A stretch of 64,000 bases of DNA from Didemnitutus sp041906465 (GTDB lineage Bacteria > Verrucomicrobiota > Verrucomicrobiia > Opitutales > Opitutaceae). The stretch is from the NCBI GenBank assembly GCA_041906465.1, contig JAYRJE010000023.1, positions 1 to 64,000 on the forward strand, read 5' to 3'. The notes under the pieces were generated by a model, which was given only the letters and a program-made list of their open reading frames with translations, was not told the DNA's origin and ran no database searches. This document shows positions 1 through 7,950 of the stretch, piece by piece. The translations under genes and the position numbers were made by a program. Each line of letters opens with the position of its first letter. The stretch's first letter is position 1.

Positions 1-64
1 CGCCGGCATCGGCTTCGCGCAGGATGCGGATCTTCTCCTCAGTTTTGAACTTCTTGCCTTTCAT
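1..64 (-). CDS. IS3-family transposase OrfA, N-terminal fragment
   Basis: Only the first 21 codons are in the window. They read MKGKKFKTEEKIRILREADA plus one Gly, which matches the usual beginning of the helix-turn-helix OrfA protein of IS3-type elements (K-K-F-T-x-E-x-K-I-x-I-L-R-E). OrfA normally binds the IS ends and is fused to the DDE integrase OrfB by a programmed -1 frameshift. Neither the HTH nor OrfB is visible here. The frame continues past position 1. Confidence 0.75.
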   Translation of the reverse strand, partial: MKGKKFKTEEKIRILREADAG

Positions 65-122
65 GTCTGGGTCCTTTCTTGGCCCAGACTAACTCCCAGA
101 GCGGCTTAAAAATTCGAGGTCA
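1..122 (-). mobile_element. Right-hand fragment of an IS3-family insertion sequence
   Basis: Read on the minus strand, the element appears to begin at 122 with TGACCTCGAATTTTTAAGCC and then runs into the start of a transposase OrfA frame at 64. The TG terminus followed by a short leader and an orfA-type frame is typical of IS3-family elements. The rest of the element lies outside the window. The boundary at 122 is inferred from the point where similarity between the adjacent truncated gene and its intact paralogue stops. The second end and any target duplication cannot be seen. Confidence 0.7.
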
Positions 123-611
123 CGTCAGGCTCTTTTCGTCCATGTTCAGCGTCCCTTTCCACGCCGTGAGCTTGGCGTCCAGGGACCGCGCGAGCTCGGC
201 CACGCCGGGCTGGAGCTGGCCGGCGTCGGCCATCGCCATGAATTTTCGCATCATCACGATGGGATGCGGCTCGCCTTCGCGACCGACGATGACGAGTCCG
301 GCGCCGGTGGACTTGTTGTCCATGGTCTCGTAGGCGACGCGAACGACATCCTCGGCAAACTCAGTGGCATAGCGCCGGTCGGAGTTGGTGCGGGCGTGGA
401 TCGAAATCGCGATCTTCTCGCCTTTGACGACGAAGGGCGCGAGCCGCACGTTGCGGCCGAAATCGTCGGCGGCCGCGGCATCCGCCTTCGTCGGGGTGGC
501 GTCGGACGGGTTGGCGGTGCCGAAGGCCGACGCGGCAAGACTGCCGGCCAACGAAAGACAAAGGATGGGACGAATCACGAGGCGCTGGGGATGAATGATT
601 GGTCCGGACAC
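120..611 (-). pseudogene. Secreted protein gene truncated by the IS; paralogue of 4045-5097
   Basis: The 163-residue frame has a signal peptide (about residues 11-32), then a V-R-L-A-P-F-V-V-K-G motif and a region closely related to the 350-residue protein at 4045-5097 (shared SIHAR, DRRYA-EFA, GLVI-G--GEPHPI, RKF-A-ADAG). Similarity ends at M-D-E-K-S-L-T, and the following TGA is formed by the first bases of the adjacent insertion sequence. About 200 C-terminal residues present in the paralogue are missing, so I call it disrupted. A GTG at 578 is an alternative start that still leaves a signal peptide. The function of the family is unknown to me. Confidence 0.75.
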
Positions 612-675
612 CGGCAGGAAAGTTCCGAGCTCGAATGACCCGCGCTCAGGTTAGGACCGCTTCAGCTCAAAGGAC

Positions 676-784
676 GGCCCACGGGAGACACGGAACACAC
701 GAAAATTGCCCACAAAACACACGAAGCACACGGAAGGGTCGAAGCCCGTCGCTCGATTTCGTGTATTTAGCGTGTTTCGTGGGC
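676..784. repeat. Dispersed inverted repeat, CACGAA family, copy 1
   Basis: Two left arms (from 676 and from 708, core GCCCACAAAACACACGAAG) face one right arm (756-784, core TTTCGTGTATTTAGCGTG ending in TTTCGTGGGC). The arms are imperfect complements separated by about 16 bases and would fold into a long hairpin. A second, split copy lies at 18398-18649. The arms are built from short words spaced about ten bases apart. No transposase is associated. Confidence 0.75.
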
Positions 785-798
785 GACCGCTTCAATTG

Positions 799-1341
799 TC
801 ACTCCGCCAGACTCGTCTTCTCCGGTCGCGTGTAGAAGCGTTCGTGCGCAAGCAGCTTGAGCTGGTGGATGGCGAAGCTCAGGTCGGCGAAGCGCGCGAG
901 CTTGGCTGGGTCGGAGGCGTCGGCGCGCAGCTGATCATCCATGCGATGAAAACGCTCACCGAGCGAGCGTTGCTCGTCGTGGTCCCCGAGTCGGCGCAAC
1001 AGGCGGCGTGCCCGGTCGGCGATGCGGCGGGTTTTCGCGACGAGGCGCAACGCCGGCGCGAGCGCGGTCTCCCCTCCTCGCAGCTGCTTGAAGAGCTTGC
1101 ACTCGAAGGCGCGGCATTGCGCAGGCCGATCGGCGTAGAGCCGGCACGTGCAATCGGCGCACAACGCCGCGCAGGGCTGCGGAAAACGTCCCACCGGCTT
1201 CCGCCCACGCGAGAACGCCACCGGCAAACCCAGCTCCTTCAACTGCGCCGCATCGTCGCCGGGCTCGAGTTGCACGCCGTCAAAGAGCGTGCCGTCGCAG
1301 CACAGCCCGCAGGCGAGGCAAAGTTGTTCGGTCGGAGTCAC
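799..1341 (-). CDS. YkgJ-type cysteine cluster protein
   Basis: Near the N-terminus the protein has L-C-L-A-C-G-L-C-C-D-G, and further on C-A-A-L-C-A-D-C-T-C-R-L-Y followed by R-P-x-Q-C-R-x-F-E-C. This is the spacing of the YkgJ/UPF0153 putative Fe- or Zn-binding family (CxxCxxCC ... CxxY..RPxxCRxFxC). The role of the family is not established. I chose the GTG at 1341 (180 residues). The frame is open up to an ATG at 1461, but those extra 40 codons run into the inverted repeat at 1424-1488 and contain no family motif. Confidence 0.75.
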   Translation of the reverse strand: MTPTEQLCLACGLCCDGTLFDGVQLEPGDDAAQLKELGLPVAFSRGRKPVGRFPQPCAALCADCTCRLYADRPAQCRAFECKLFKQLRGGETALAPALRLVAKTRRIADRARRLLRRLGDHDEQRSLGERFHRMDDQLRADASDPAKLARFADLSFAIHQLKLLAHERFYTRPEKTSLAE

Positions 1342-1423
1342 GTCCCGCCAGCATCCGGGATGAGTCGCGGCGAGCGCAAGCCTCGGCACAGGTTGTGGTG
1401 TCCTTCGGCCTCGGCCCAGCGAG

Positions 1424-1488
1424 GAACCACGAATTTCACGGATCGCACGGATTGAAGTCATCCGTGTTATCCGTGTAATCCGTGGTCA
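1424..1488. repeat. Dispersed inverted repeat, CACGGAT family
   Basis: The left arm AACCACGAATTTCACGGATC extends through GCACGGAT. It is followed by a seven-base spacer (TGAAGTC) and the right arm ATCCGTGTTATCCGTGTAAT ending in CCGTGGTC. The arms pair along about 28 bases with a few mismatches. It lies between the divergent YkgJ-type and GH43 genes, so both leader transcripts may cross it. Its architecture resembles the CACGAA family at 676-784, but the word differs. Confidence 0.8.
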
Positions 1489-1510
1489 AAACGCTCCGGC
1501 CTATCCGCGC

Positions 1511-2464
1511 ATGAACACCCTCGTTCCCGTCCTTTCGCTCGCGCTCGCCACCTCCACCTTCGCCGCCAACCCGCTCGACTTCGGCAGCAACATCAAGACC
1601 GCCGATCCGTCCGGACACGTCTGGGCGGACGGGCGCATTTATGTCTACGCGTCGCACGATGAGGAGTGCCAGCCGGACTTCTGGATGAAGGACTGGCACG
1701 TCTTCTCCTCCGCCGATCTGGTCAACTGGACTGACCACGGCGCCTGCCTGTCGGTCAAGGACCTCAAGTGGGCGGACAACTATGCCTGGGCGCCCGACGC
1801 CGCCTACAAGAACGGCAAATACTATTTTGTCTTCCCCGCCGGCACCGGCGTGAAGGACCGCGTCAACCCGCGCAACAGCACGAAGTGGATGGGCATCGGC
1901 ATCGCCGAGAGCGATTCGCCGACGGGACCGTTCAAGGACGTGATCGGCGCACCGCTGTGGACGAAGCCCTACGCGAACGACCCGTGCCTCTTCGTCGACG
2001 ACGACGGCAAGGCTTACCTCTACTTCCCGTCGCGCGAGTGGCTCGTCGCCGAGATGGCCGACGACATGCGCAGCATCAAAGGTTTTAAGAAAATGGACAT
2101 GGGCGGCTACGAACCGCGGATGGAAGGCCCGTGGGTGTTCAAGCGGCACGGTGTCTATTACTACACGATGCCGGAGGACCTCCGCACGCTCAGCTACTAC
2201 ACGTCGAGTTCGCCCCTCGGCCCGTGGAAATACCGCGGCGTGATCATGGAGCAGGAACACGAGAGCAACAACCACCACTCGATCGTCGAGTTCAAGGGCC
2301 GCTGGATTCTCTTTTATCACCGCTGGATGCTCGACGAAAACTCGCCGTGTCCGCAGAAGCGCCAGCGCCGCATCTGTGCCGAATACCTGCACTTCAACGA
2401 CGATGGCACGATTCAGCCCGTGGCGCGCACCGCCGAAGGCGTCGGCCCGCTGCCGGCGAAGTGA
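1511..2464 (+). CDS. Secreted glycoside hydrolase, GH43-type five-bladed propeller
   Basis: The 317-residue protein has an N-terminal signal peptide (cleavage near residue 19) and then the GH43 layout: Asp32 in T-A-D-P-S (expected general base), Asp157 in Y-A-N-D-P (expected pKa modulator) and Glu205 in R-M-E-G-P (expected general acid). GH43 enzymes act on arabinan, xylan or galactan side chains. The substrate cannot be read from sequence. The protein is catalytic-domain only, without a binding module, and would act in the periplasm or outside. No sugar operon surrounds it. Confidence 0.85.
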   Translation: MNTLVPVLSLALATSTFAANPLDFGSNIKTADPSGHVWADGRIYVYASHDEECQPDFWMKDWHVFSSADLVNWTDHGACLSVKDLKWADNYAWAPDAAYKNGKYYFVFPAGTGVKDRVNPRNSTKWMGIGIAESDSPTGPFKDVIGAPLWTKPYANDPCLFVDDDGKAYLYFPSREWLVAEMADDMRSIKGFKKMDMGGYEPRMEGPWVFKRHGVYYYTMPEDLRTLSYYTSSSPLGPWKYRGVIMEQEHESNNHHSIVEFKGRWILFYHRWMLDENSPCPQKRQRRICAEYLHFNDDGTIQPVARTAEGVGPLPAK

Positions 2465-2517
2465 GCCGCCGCCGCGCATCCCTCCAACTGCTCGGTCGCA
2501 TCGCACATCGACGGTAG

Positions 2518-2539
2518 GGGCGGTTGCCCTCAACTGCCC
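2518..2539. repeat. GTTG-CAAC apex hairpin
   Basis: GGGCGGTTG-CCCT-CAACTGCCC forms a nine-base stem with one G-T pair and a four-base loop. It lies between the GH43 gene and the following lipoprotein. It is the reverse-orientation relative of the hairpin at 7823-7844, whose loop is AGGG. It could act as a weak terminator, but no T-run follows. Confidence 0.6.
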
Positions 2540-2665
2540 TTCGCAGCCGTCGCCCGCAATGCACGCCGAGGGCGCTTGCGGCCAGCGCCGCTACCGGTGC
2601 CCGTCCTGTCGATGCGCGCCGCGCGCGACGTTGACGCCCGCGCGCCTCTCGCGCAGCGTGCTGTC

Positions 2666-3007
2666 ATGCAAGCCCGCCGAGTGCTGCCCCTGCTCGCCGC
2701 CGTGCTGATGGTCTTCGCGGCCGGTTGCGCGTCCCATAAATCCAGTCGCGCGAAGCAGCGCTTTCGCGACGTGCCCGGGAGTTTCGGCGATTGGGATGCG
2801 CGCTCCGCCTATGTGGGCGCACGCACGAAGGAACTCACGAGAAAGGGTCTGAACGAGGACGCCGCCGCCGCGCGCGCCCAACGCGAGTGGTTCGCCCGCG
2901 CCCCCGTCGCCGCAGAGGAGCCGACGGCTTACGAATACGAGCGACGCAAGGCACAGGCTGATCTCGACGCCTACCTCACCGAGTATCGCGGCGCGACGAA
3001 ACGCTGA
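2666..3007 (+). CDS. Small predicted lipoprotein, function unknown
   Basis: The 113-residue protein has a classic lipoprotein signal: M-Q-A-R-R, a hydrophobic stretch, then V-F-A-A-G-C-A-S with the lipidated Cys at residue 21. The mature part is charged and probably helical, rich in Arg, Ala and Glu. I chose the ATG at 2666 because it puts the signal peptide at the N-terminus; an in-frame ATG at 2576 would add 30 proline/arginine-rich residues. I recognise no family. Confidence 0.65.
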   Translation: MQARRVLPLLAAVLMVFAAGCASHKSSRAKQRFRDVPGSFGDWDARSAYVGARTKELTRKGLNEDAAAARAQREWFARAPVAAEEPTAYEYERRKAQADLDAYLTEYRGATKR

Positions 3008-3041
3008 AAGCAGGAGCGCCACGCAGCGCGCGCGGCGAAAC

Positions 3042-3857
3042 TCAGCCTGCTTTGCTCACCAGCGCGAGCAGCGCGCTCCAGTTTTCCCCGGTCGGATCCT
3101 CGCTCGCGGGGAAAATCACGTCGCGGCGCGTCGTCATGCGCTCATTGTCGTCGACGCTGTTCCAGTAGTGCGCCGTGCGCGCGACCTGCACCTCTGTCGG
3201 CTGGGCCCTGGGGTTGCCGGTGATCTCGAGCGTCTGCGTGCTCACGCCGAAGCCGGCGAAGCGCGCCTCGAGCTGGCGACCGAGCTTTTCCGCAACCTCG
3301 GCCGCGCCTTCCTTGCCGAGACCGCTCTCCAAATTGGCCAAAAACTCACGGCGCAACTCGTCGCCGGCGACGGCGTAAGCGGGGATCTCCAGCCGATAAC
3401 GACCGGGCGCCGTTTCCTTCGCGATGGCGATCCTCGCCTCGTAATGGTGCCGCACGGCCTGCGTCTGCACGACGATCTCTGCCAGACGCGACCACTGCTT
3501 CGTGGTGAGGTCGAGTTCGGTCTCGCCCGCGAGGAGATGCAAATCGCACAACGCCGTGAACAGAGCGCTTTCCGTCGCCGACAATTGCTCCACGCGGCGC
3601 TCGCGCGGCTCGTCGACGTTGGCGACGGGCGCGCGTTCTCCCTCCTCCGCGCTCTCGAACTGCACGGTGCGATCGGCGGGGATCACGGTCGCGGCGTGCG
3701 CCGGGGCCTGGCTCGCTCCCGCATCCGTGCGGCGGCCCAACCCGGCCCATCCGAAGAACCCGGCCGCACCGATCACGGCGGCGAGCAACAGGATGCTTGA
3801 ACGTAAGTTACGCACGACGGCCGCCATTTCGCACCATCGCGCCATCCCTCGCGACAA
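3042..3857 (-). CDS. Membrane-anchored protein of unknown function
   Basis: The 271-residue protein has one N-terminal transmembrane or uncleaved signal segment (about residues 19-36, S-S-I-L-L-L-A-A-V-I-G-A-A-G). After a low-complexity linker follows a soluble helical domain that is probably periplasmic. The region from residue 85 (Q-L-S-A-T-E-S-A-L-F) to 190 looks like a small helical bundle. An upstream start within the first 12 residues is possible, since Met11 also fits. I recognise no family. It is separated by about 190 bases from the gene at 4045. Confidence 0.6.
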   Translation of the reverse strand: MSRGMARWCEMAAVVRNLRSSILLLAAVIGAAGFFGWAGLGRRTDAGASQAPAHAATVIPADRTVQFESAEEGERAPVANVDEPRERRVEQLSATESALFTALCDLHLLAGETELDLTTKQWSRLAEIVVQTQAVRHHYEARIAIAKETAPGRYRLEIPAYAVAGDELRREFLANLESGLGKEGAAEVAEKLGRQLEARFAGFGVSTQTLEITGNPRAQPTEVQVARTAHYWNSVDDNERMTTRRDVIFPASEDPTGENWSALLALVSKAG

Positions 3858-3998
3858 AATTCTTTCAAAAAGTCCTAAAGTTTTCCCCGCTTTGGCCGAC
3901 CGGTCGCAGCGAGGCGCGAGGGCGGTTGGGGACTACCGAGCGGAGCGACATCGGACACCGCCCCTCCCATCGCATGCGCCCCCGAAAATCCGGCAGGA

Positions 3999-4015
3999 GG
4001 CGTTGTTCCAACGCC
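3999..4015. repeat. GTTG-CAAC apex hairpin
   Basis: GGCGTTG-TTC-CAACGCC is a perfect seven-base stem with a three-base loop between the genes at 3042 and 4045. It resembles the hairpin at 7872-7892 in stem and loop size. A second, looser foldback (GAGGGCGGT with ACCGCCCCTC) lies just before it at about 3917-3966. Confidence 0.6.
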
Positions 4016-4044
4016 CCTTCCTCATTTCCGCCCCCTCTTCGCGC

Positions 4045-5097
4045 TCAGTTCACGGGCGCAGCCGGCGTCGCGGCCGCCTTCGCGCGGAGGCTCTCAAGTT
4101 CCTTACGCACCGCCGCCACCGCCCGGTCATGCACCGGGCCGCTGTGCTTGGGCTCGTCCGGCAAATCGGGCAGCAATTCTTCCACGTAAGCATCCATGAG
4201 TCGCGCGATCGCAGCATCATCGAGCGTCGTGCGGGCGTCTGCGATGGTCTGGAACAGCAGGCCCTTGCGCATGCCCTCGATCGCCTGCCGGATCTTCGGC
4301 TTCACGACGAGCATCACGCTCTTCACCGCCATGCGCCCAATGAAGCCGACATCGTCCTCCTTCAAGTCCTCGGCGATGAGTTCGTCCAGCACCTGATCGA
4401 ACGCGTTCTTCGGCGGGAGATAAAAGACCCAGTCGTAGTGCGCGAACAAGTCGCGCTCCAAATCGGCCGCACGGAGCGCCCGCAGCTTCGCCTCAACCTT
4501 GGCGTCATCGAACTGCTCGAACCACGCGAGTTGGTAAAGCTGCGCGCCGATGCCCTCGAGCGGGAGCGGCAGTGCCGTCACGATGCGCTCGAACTCCATG
4601 TCGACCTTGCCGCCCCGTTTCTCGCCCTCCGCGCGTCCGCTATCCGAACTGTGCTGCCAATGGTCGAGCATCTTGAACAGCTCGGGTCCGCGGGCCGCGA
4701 CCGCGGGGTCAAGCGCCCCGGCGTCGGCGAGCGCGAGGAATTTTCGAAAAAAACGAATGGGGTGCGGCTCACCTTTCTGGCCGATGATCACGAGCCCCTT
4801 GCCGGTCGATTGGGTCACGCCGCCCTCGTAGATGATCTTGAGCACCTCCTGCGCAAACTCCTCGGCGTAACGCCGGTCGCGGCTCGAACGCGCGTGAATC
4901 GAAACGGCGAGCTGCTGCCCGCGCACCACAAACGGCGAGAGCTTCACCATCCGCGAAAACTCATCCTTCTTCGCCGGCACGCCCGACGGCGGCGCCAGGT
5001 CCTTGGCGGACATCGACCCGAGCGCGAGCAGTGCGGCGGTCAGAGCGACGAGCAAACGAGTGATTCCAAAACGGGCGCGAACAGTGCGGTGCGGCAT
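4045..5097 (-). CDS. Secreted protein of unknown function, intact paralogue of the truncated gene at 120-611
   Basis: The 350-residue protein has a signal peptide (about residues 12-31), then V-K-L-S-P-F-V-V-R-G followed by V-S-I-H-A-R-S and a conserved region with GLVIIG and GEPHPI. The C-terminal half, absent from the paralogue, is mostly helical and ends in an Ala/Pro tail. I chose the ATG at 5097 because it gives the better signal peptide; an ATG at 5130 would add 11 residues. The LSPF motif is shared with TonB-receptor N-termini in this group. Function unknown. Confidence 0.65.
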   Translation of the reverse strand: MPHRTVRARFGITRLLVALTAALLALGSMSAKDLAPPSGVPAKKDEFSRMVKLSPFVVRGQQLAVSIHARSSRDRRYAEEFAQEVLKIIYEGGVTQSTGKGLVIIGQKGEPHPIRFFRKFLALADAGALDPAVAARGPELFKMLDHWQHSSDSGRAEGEKRGGKVDMEFERIVTALPLPLEGIGAQLYQLAWFEQFDDAKVEAKLRALRAADLERDLFAHYDWVFYLPPKNAFDQVLDELIAEDLKEDDVGFIGRMAVKSVMLVVKPKIRQAIEGMRKGLLFQTIADARTTLDDAAIARLMDAYVEELLPDLPDEPKHSGPVHDRAVAAVRKELESLRAKAAATPAAPVN

Positions 5098-5175
5098 GGT
5101 GTGCGGTCCCATCACACCGCACCCGGGCACGTGGTTGCACGATTTTTCGTTGGCCGCCGCCGCGCCACCGAAGCC

Positions 5176-5802
5176 CTAGGAGGTGGAAACGACCAGTTTC
5201 AGCCCCAACAGCCCGAGCACCGCTCCCGCCAGGCGGTCGAGCGTGGGCTTGCCGCGAAGATACCAGCGACGCGGTGCCGGAGCGGACAATACCAACGCCA
5301 CGATCGCATACCACGCCGTCTCGATCGCACACACGAGCACCAGCAGTGCGACCGCTGCGCTCACGGACAACTGCGCCGGCAACAACGCGCTAAAAATGCC
5401 ACCGTAGACGACGATCGCCTTGGGATTGCTCACCTGCGTGAAGAGCGCGCGCCAGAACGAGCGCACCACCGCCGATTGCATCGAACGCGCACCGTCGAAC
5501 TCGGCGAGTCCCGCTCGCGCGCTGCGCCACGCGCCGACCGCGAGCCACACCAGGTAAAGGCCGCCGGCAAGCTTGAGCGCCCCGAACACCCACGGAAAGG
5601 CCGCGAACAGCGATTGCAGGCCCGTGAGAACGAGGAGCGCGAGCAACGTCGCCCCCACTCCCATCCCGGCCGCGGCCGCGAGCCCGTCTCGACGCGACGT
5701 CGCCACCGCGGTGCGCGCGACCAGCAGAAAGCTGGGCCCGGGGCTGATCGCGCCCAACGCGATCGCCGTGCCCACCCCGAGAAACGGAAGCAACATGTCC
5801 AT
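5176..5802 (-). CDS. LysE/RhtB-family amino-acid exporter
   Basis: The 208-residue protein has about six hydrophobic segments and the family signature near the N-terminus, A-I-S-P-G-P-S-F-L-L-V, followed by G-x-x-x-G-L-A-A-A-x-G-M-G-x-G. V-S-N-P-K-A in the middle is also typical. LysE/RhtB proteins export amino acids or homoserine lactones by proton antiport; the substrate cannot be assigned. I used the ATG at 5802, since upstream codons to 5859 are Arg-rich and outside the family. It ends about 80 bases before the gene at 5097. Confidence 0.85.
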   Translation of the reverse strand: MDMLLPFLGVGTAIALGAISPGPSFLLVARTAVATSRRDGLAAAAGMGVGATLLALLVLTGLQSLFAAFPWVFGALKLAGGLYLVWLAVGAWRSARAGLAEFDGARSMQSAVVRSFWRALFTQVSNPKAIVVYGGIFSALLPAQLSVSAAVALLVLVCAIETAWYAIVALVLSAPAPRRWYLRGKPTLDRLAGAVLGLLGLKLVVSTS

Positions 5803-5885
5803 GCGCGACACTGGCGGCCCCGCGACGTGGACCGCAACGTCGCGCCGTCGTTCGACCACGCGCGTGCGGCCAACCCGTCGCTTTT

Positions 5886-6347
5886 TCAGACCAGCTCGAC
5901 GACCGGTTCGTGCTCCACCGGAAATTTCACCGAGCGCGCAATGAAGCAGTAGCTGTGGGCCTGCGTGTGCAGCGCGCGGGCTTTGACGGCATCACCCGTG
6001 ATGCGCACGCGCGGACGCAGCACCACGCGCGTGAATTGCCCCGCCCCGTTCGCCTCCTCGGCCATCTCGCCGTGCGCGTCGTCGCGATATTCGTGGATCA
6101 CGATGCCATTCACGGCGCACAGATGCAGATACCAGAGCATGTGGCAGCTCGAGATCGCGGCGACGAGCAGCTGCTCGGGGTTGTAGCGCGAGGCATCGCC
6201 GCGAAAGGCGGGATCGCTCGATCCGGCGAGCACCGGTCGGCCCTCGGCGCGGATCTCGTGGTCGCGCCGGTAGCTGCGGTAGTCGCGCGTGCCGGCGCCA
6301 TCGTTGCCGGTCCAGGTCAGTTGAATGTCGTAGACGTGATTTTTCAT
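5886..6347 (-). CDS. OsmC-family protein
   Basis: The 153-residue protein has the OsmC/Ohr layout: an N-terminal beta region, G-S-S-D-P-A-F-R-G-D, then P-E-Q-L-L-V-A-A-I-S-S-C-H-M, which contains the peroxidatic Cys. In place of the second Cys of true Ohr proteins there is H-S-Y-C-F-I-A-R-S. OsmC proteins reduce organic hydroperoxides. I chose the ATG at 6347. Between it and the ACT gene upstream are about 200 bases whose minus strand keeps an open frame without a clear start, possibly a decayed gene end. Confidence 0.85.
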   Translation of the reverse strand: MKNHVYDIQLTWTGNDGAGTRDYRSYRRDHEIRAEGRPVLAGSSDPAFRGDASRYNPEQLLVAAISSCHMLWYLHLCAVNGIVIHEYRDDAHGEMAEEANGAGQFTRVVLRPRVRITGDAVKARALHTQAHSYCFIARSVKFPVEHEPVVELV

Positions 6348-6551
6348 ACGGGAAAAAAGAAATGCGTAGCCGGACGCTGTCACCAACGCACAGCGCCCAC
6401 AACGGCGCGCCGTTGTCCGGCTAGGCATATGCGGCCAAACCGCCGCTTTTCCGGACCAGTTCGCCGACCGCCTCAAGTGCAACGACCGAGGCGCCGCCGA
6501 GGCGCACGTGCAGATGCACCGCCACGAAGCTGACACCGGCGACGCGGCTGA

Positions 6552-6959
6552 TCACGGCTGTGGCGGCGGAGTGCGCTCGTTCATCCAGGCGGCAGCGACC
6601 TCTCTTGCACGCTCCACCCGATCGACGACGAGCACGAGCTGATGGTCGTGGTCGCTGTAGAGCACTTTGATATTCACGCCGGCCTGCGCCATGCGCCGCG
6701 ACAATTTGCCGAGCTGGCCCGGCTCGTCCTGCTTGAGCCGCTGCACGACGACGTCGCGCACGGCGGTCACGCGCATCCCGACGGCGGCGAGCGCGCGGCG
6801 GGCGGCTTCGCCGTCGGCCACGAGGAAATGCGCGATGCCGACGCCGTTCACGACCCACGCGCCGCCGCCCTCGACGCTCACGCCGGCGCGACCGAGCGCC
6901 TCGCCCATGTCCGCGAGCGCGCCGGGGCGGTTCTCCAGTTCAATGGTCACATCTTTCAT
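6552..6959 (-). CDS. Tandem ACT-domain protein
   Basis: The 135-residue protein contains two ACT-like modules. The first opens M-K-D-V-T-I-E-L-E-N-R-P-G-A-L-A-D-M, and the second contains D-E-P-G-Q-L-G-K-L-S-R-R-M-A. The E/D-x-x-P-G-x-L pattern is the ligand-binding turn of ACT domains. Stand-alone tandem ACT proteins are thought to sense amino acids. It is transcribed divergently from the ArsR gene at 7025, with only 65 bases between the starts, so a shared regulatory region is likely. Confidence 0.8.
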   Translation of the reverse strand: MKDVTIELENRPGALADMGEALGRAGVSVEGGGAWVVNGVGIAHFLVADGEAARRALAAVGMRVTAVRDVVVQRLKQDEPGQLGKLSRRMAQAGVNIKVLYSDHDHQLVLVVDRVERAREVAAAWMNERTPPPQP

Positions 6960-7024
6960 CGGACACAGAGGCTGCGTGCGATCGCGCGACTTGCACGACC
7001 GGACACTTTGGCCACGGTCGAAGC

Positions 7025-7714
7025 ATGGTTGCCGCGCCCGATGTCTCACGCGTTGCCCGCACGATCGGCGATCCGTCGCGTCTGCGCATGCTCACGTTGC
7101 TGATGGACGGTCGCGCGCTCACGGCGAAGGAGCTTGCCTACGGCGCCGGCATCGAGCCCGCGACCGGCAGCGCGCATCTGCAACGACTGGTGGGCGACGG
7201 TCTCGTCACGGTGCGCACGCAGGGCCGTCATCGCTACTTCCAACTCGCCTCGCCCGCCGTCGCGCGCTGCGTGGAATCGCTGCTCGTCGTCGCCCCGGCG
7301 GTGCGCGCGGTGCCGTGCAGGACGCCTGATCCGCTCTGCGAAGCGCGTTATTGCTACGATCATCTCGCGGGCCGGCTCGCCGTGGCCGTCGCGCGAACGA
7401 TGCAGGAACGCGGCGCGATCGAGCGGCGCGAGGACGCGTTTTTCGTCACGCCCGACGGCGCGCGTTGGTTCGCGCAACTCGGCGTCGACGTCGCCGCCGT
7501 TGCGGCGCAGCGCCGGCAATTTGCCCCGGCGTGCATGGATTGGAGCGAGCGACAGGATCACGTCGGCGGTGCACTCGGCGCGGCGCTGGCGCAGCGTTTC
7601 GAAAGTGCGCGCTGGCTGCGGCGGCGGCCGGAGTCGCGCGCCGTGGTCATCACGCCCGCGGGGCGCGCGGCGTTGCAGACGCATTTCGGCTGGAAGCCGG
7701 ACGCGGCGGTATGA
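7025..7714 (+). CDS. ArsR-family winged-helix transcriptional regulator
   Basis: The N-terminal 95 residues form a winged helix (I-G-D-P-S-R-L-R-M-L-T-L-L, then L-T-A-K-E-L-A-Y-G-A-G-I, then Q-G-R-H-R-Y-F-Q-L). The protein is long for the family (229 residues), with a C-terminal region rich in Arg that includes P-L-C-E-A-R-Y-C-Y-D-H-L-A-G-R. This long form matches two-domain ArsR proteins with a DUF-like C-terminal half. The Cys residues might bind a metal, but no canonical arsenic or zinc site is clear. It probably controls itself and the divergent ACT gene. Confidence 0.8.
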   Translation: MVAAPDVSRVARTIGDPSRLRMLTLLMDGRALTAKELAYGAGIEPATGSAHLQRLVGDGLVTVRTQGRHRYFQLASPAVARCVESLLVVAPAVRAVPCRTPDPLCEARYCYDHLAGRLAVAVARTMQERGAIERREDAFFVTPDGARWFAQLGVDVAAVAAQRRQFAPACMDWSERQDHVGGALGAALAQRFESARWLRRRPESRAVVITPAGRAALQTHFGWKPDAAV

Positions 7715-7927
7715 GGTAGGGCGAACCGTCCTCGGTGAGCCGCGGCTCGGCGGGGACGCCTCGCCCTACCGCCGATCGCGCTACTGGACGTAGTCGCCGA
7801 CTTCGCCGCGAACGAACGCGCAGGGCGGTTGAGGGCAACCGCCCCTACCGGCGAGGCGCGCGAGCGGTCGGGGGGCGTTGTCCCAACGCCCCTTCGCGTT
7901 CGGAACGCGTTGAGGTCAACGCGTTCC
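7715..7927. repeat. Array of four intergenic hairpins
   Basis: Four stem-loops follow each other. (1) 7715-7770, a long imperfect foldback from GGTAGGGCGA to CTCGCCCTACC. (2) 7823-7844, GGGCGGTTG-AGGG-CAACCGCCC. (3) 7872-7892, GGGGCGTTG-TCC-CAACGCCCC. (4) 7902-7927, an 11-base perfect stem GGAACGCGTTG with loop AGGT. Hairpins 2-4 share a GTTG...CAAC apex with different lower stems. They fill the space between the convergent ends of the ArsR and DUF4914 genes. There is no gene here. One may serve as a terminator, but T-runs are absent. Confidence 0.75.
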
Positions 7928-7950
7928 ACCTCGGCCAAAACCGCGTCCGC

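Noticed and set aside
706..1455. Plus-strand frame across the CACGAA repeat
   Set aside because: It is formed by the repeat arms and the opposite strand of the YkgJ-type gene; no family motif or start signal supports it.
6348..6551. Possible small gene between the OsmC and ACT genes on the minus strand
   Set aside because: An open stretch of about 45 codons ends at 6421, but it continues from an out-of-frame reading of the ACT gene and has no own start.
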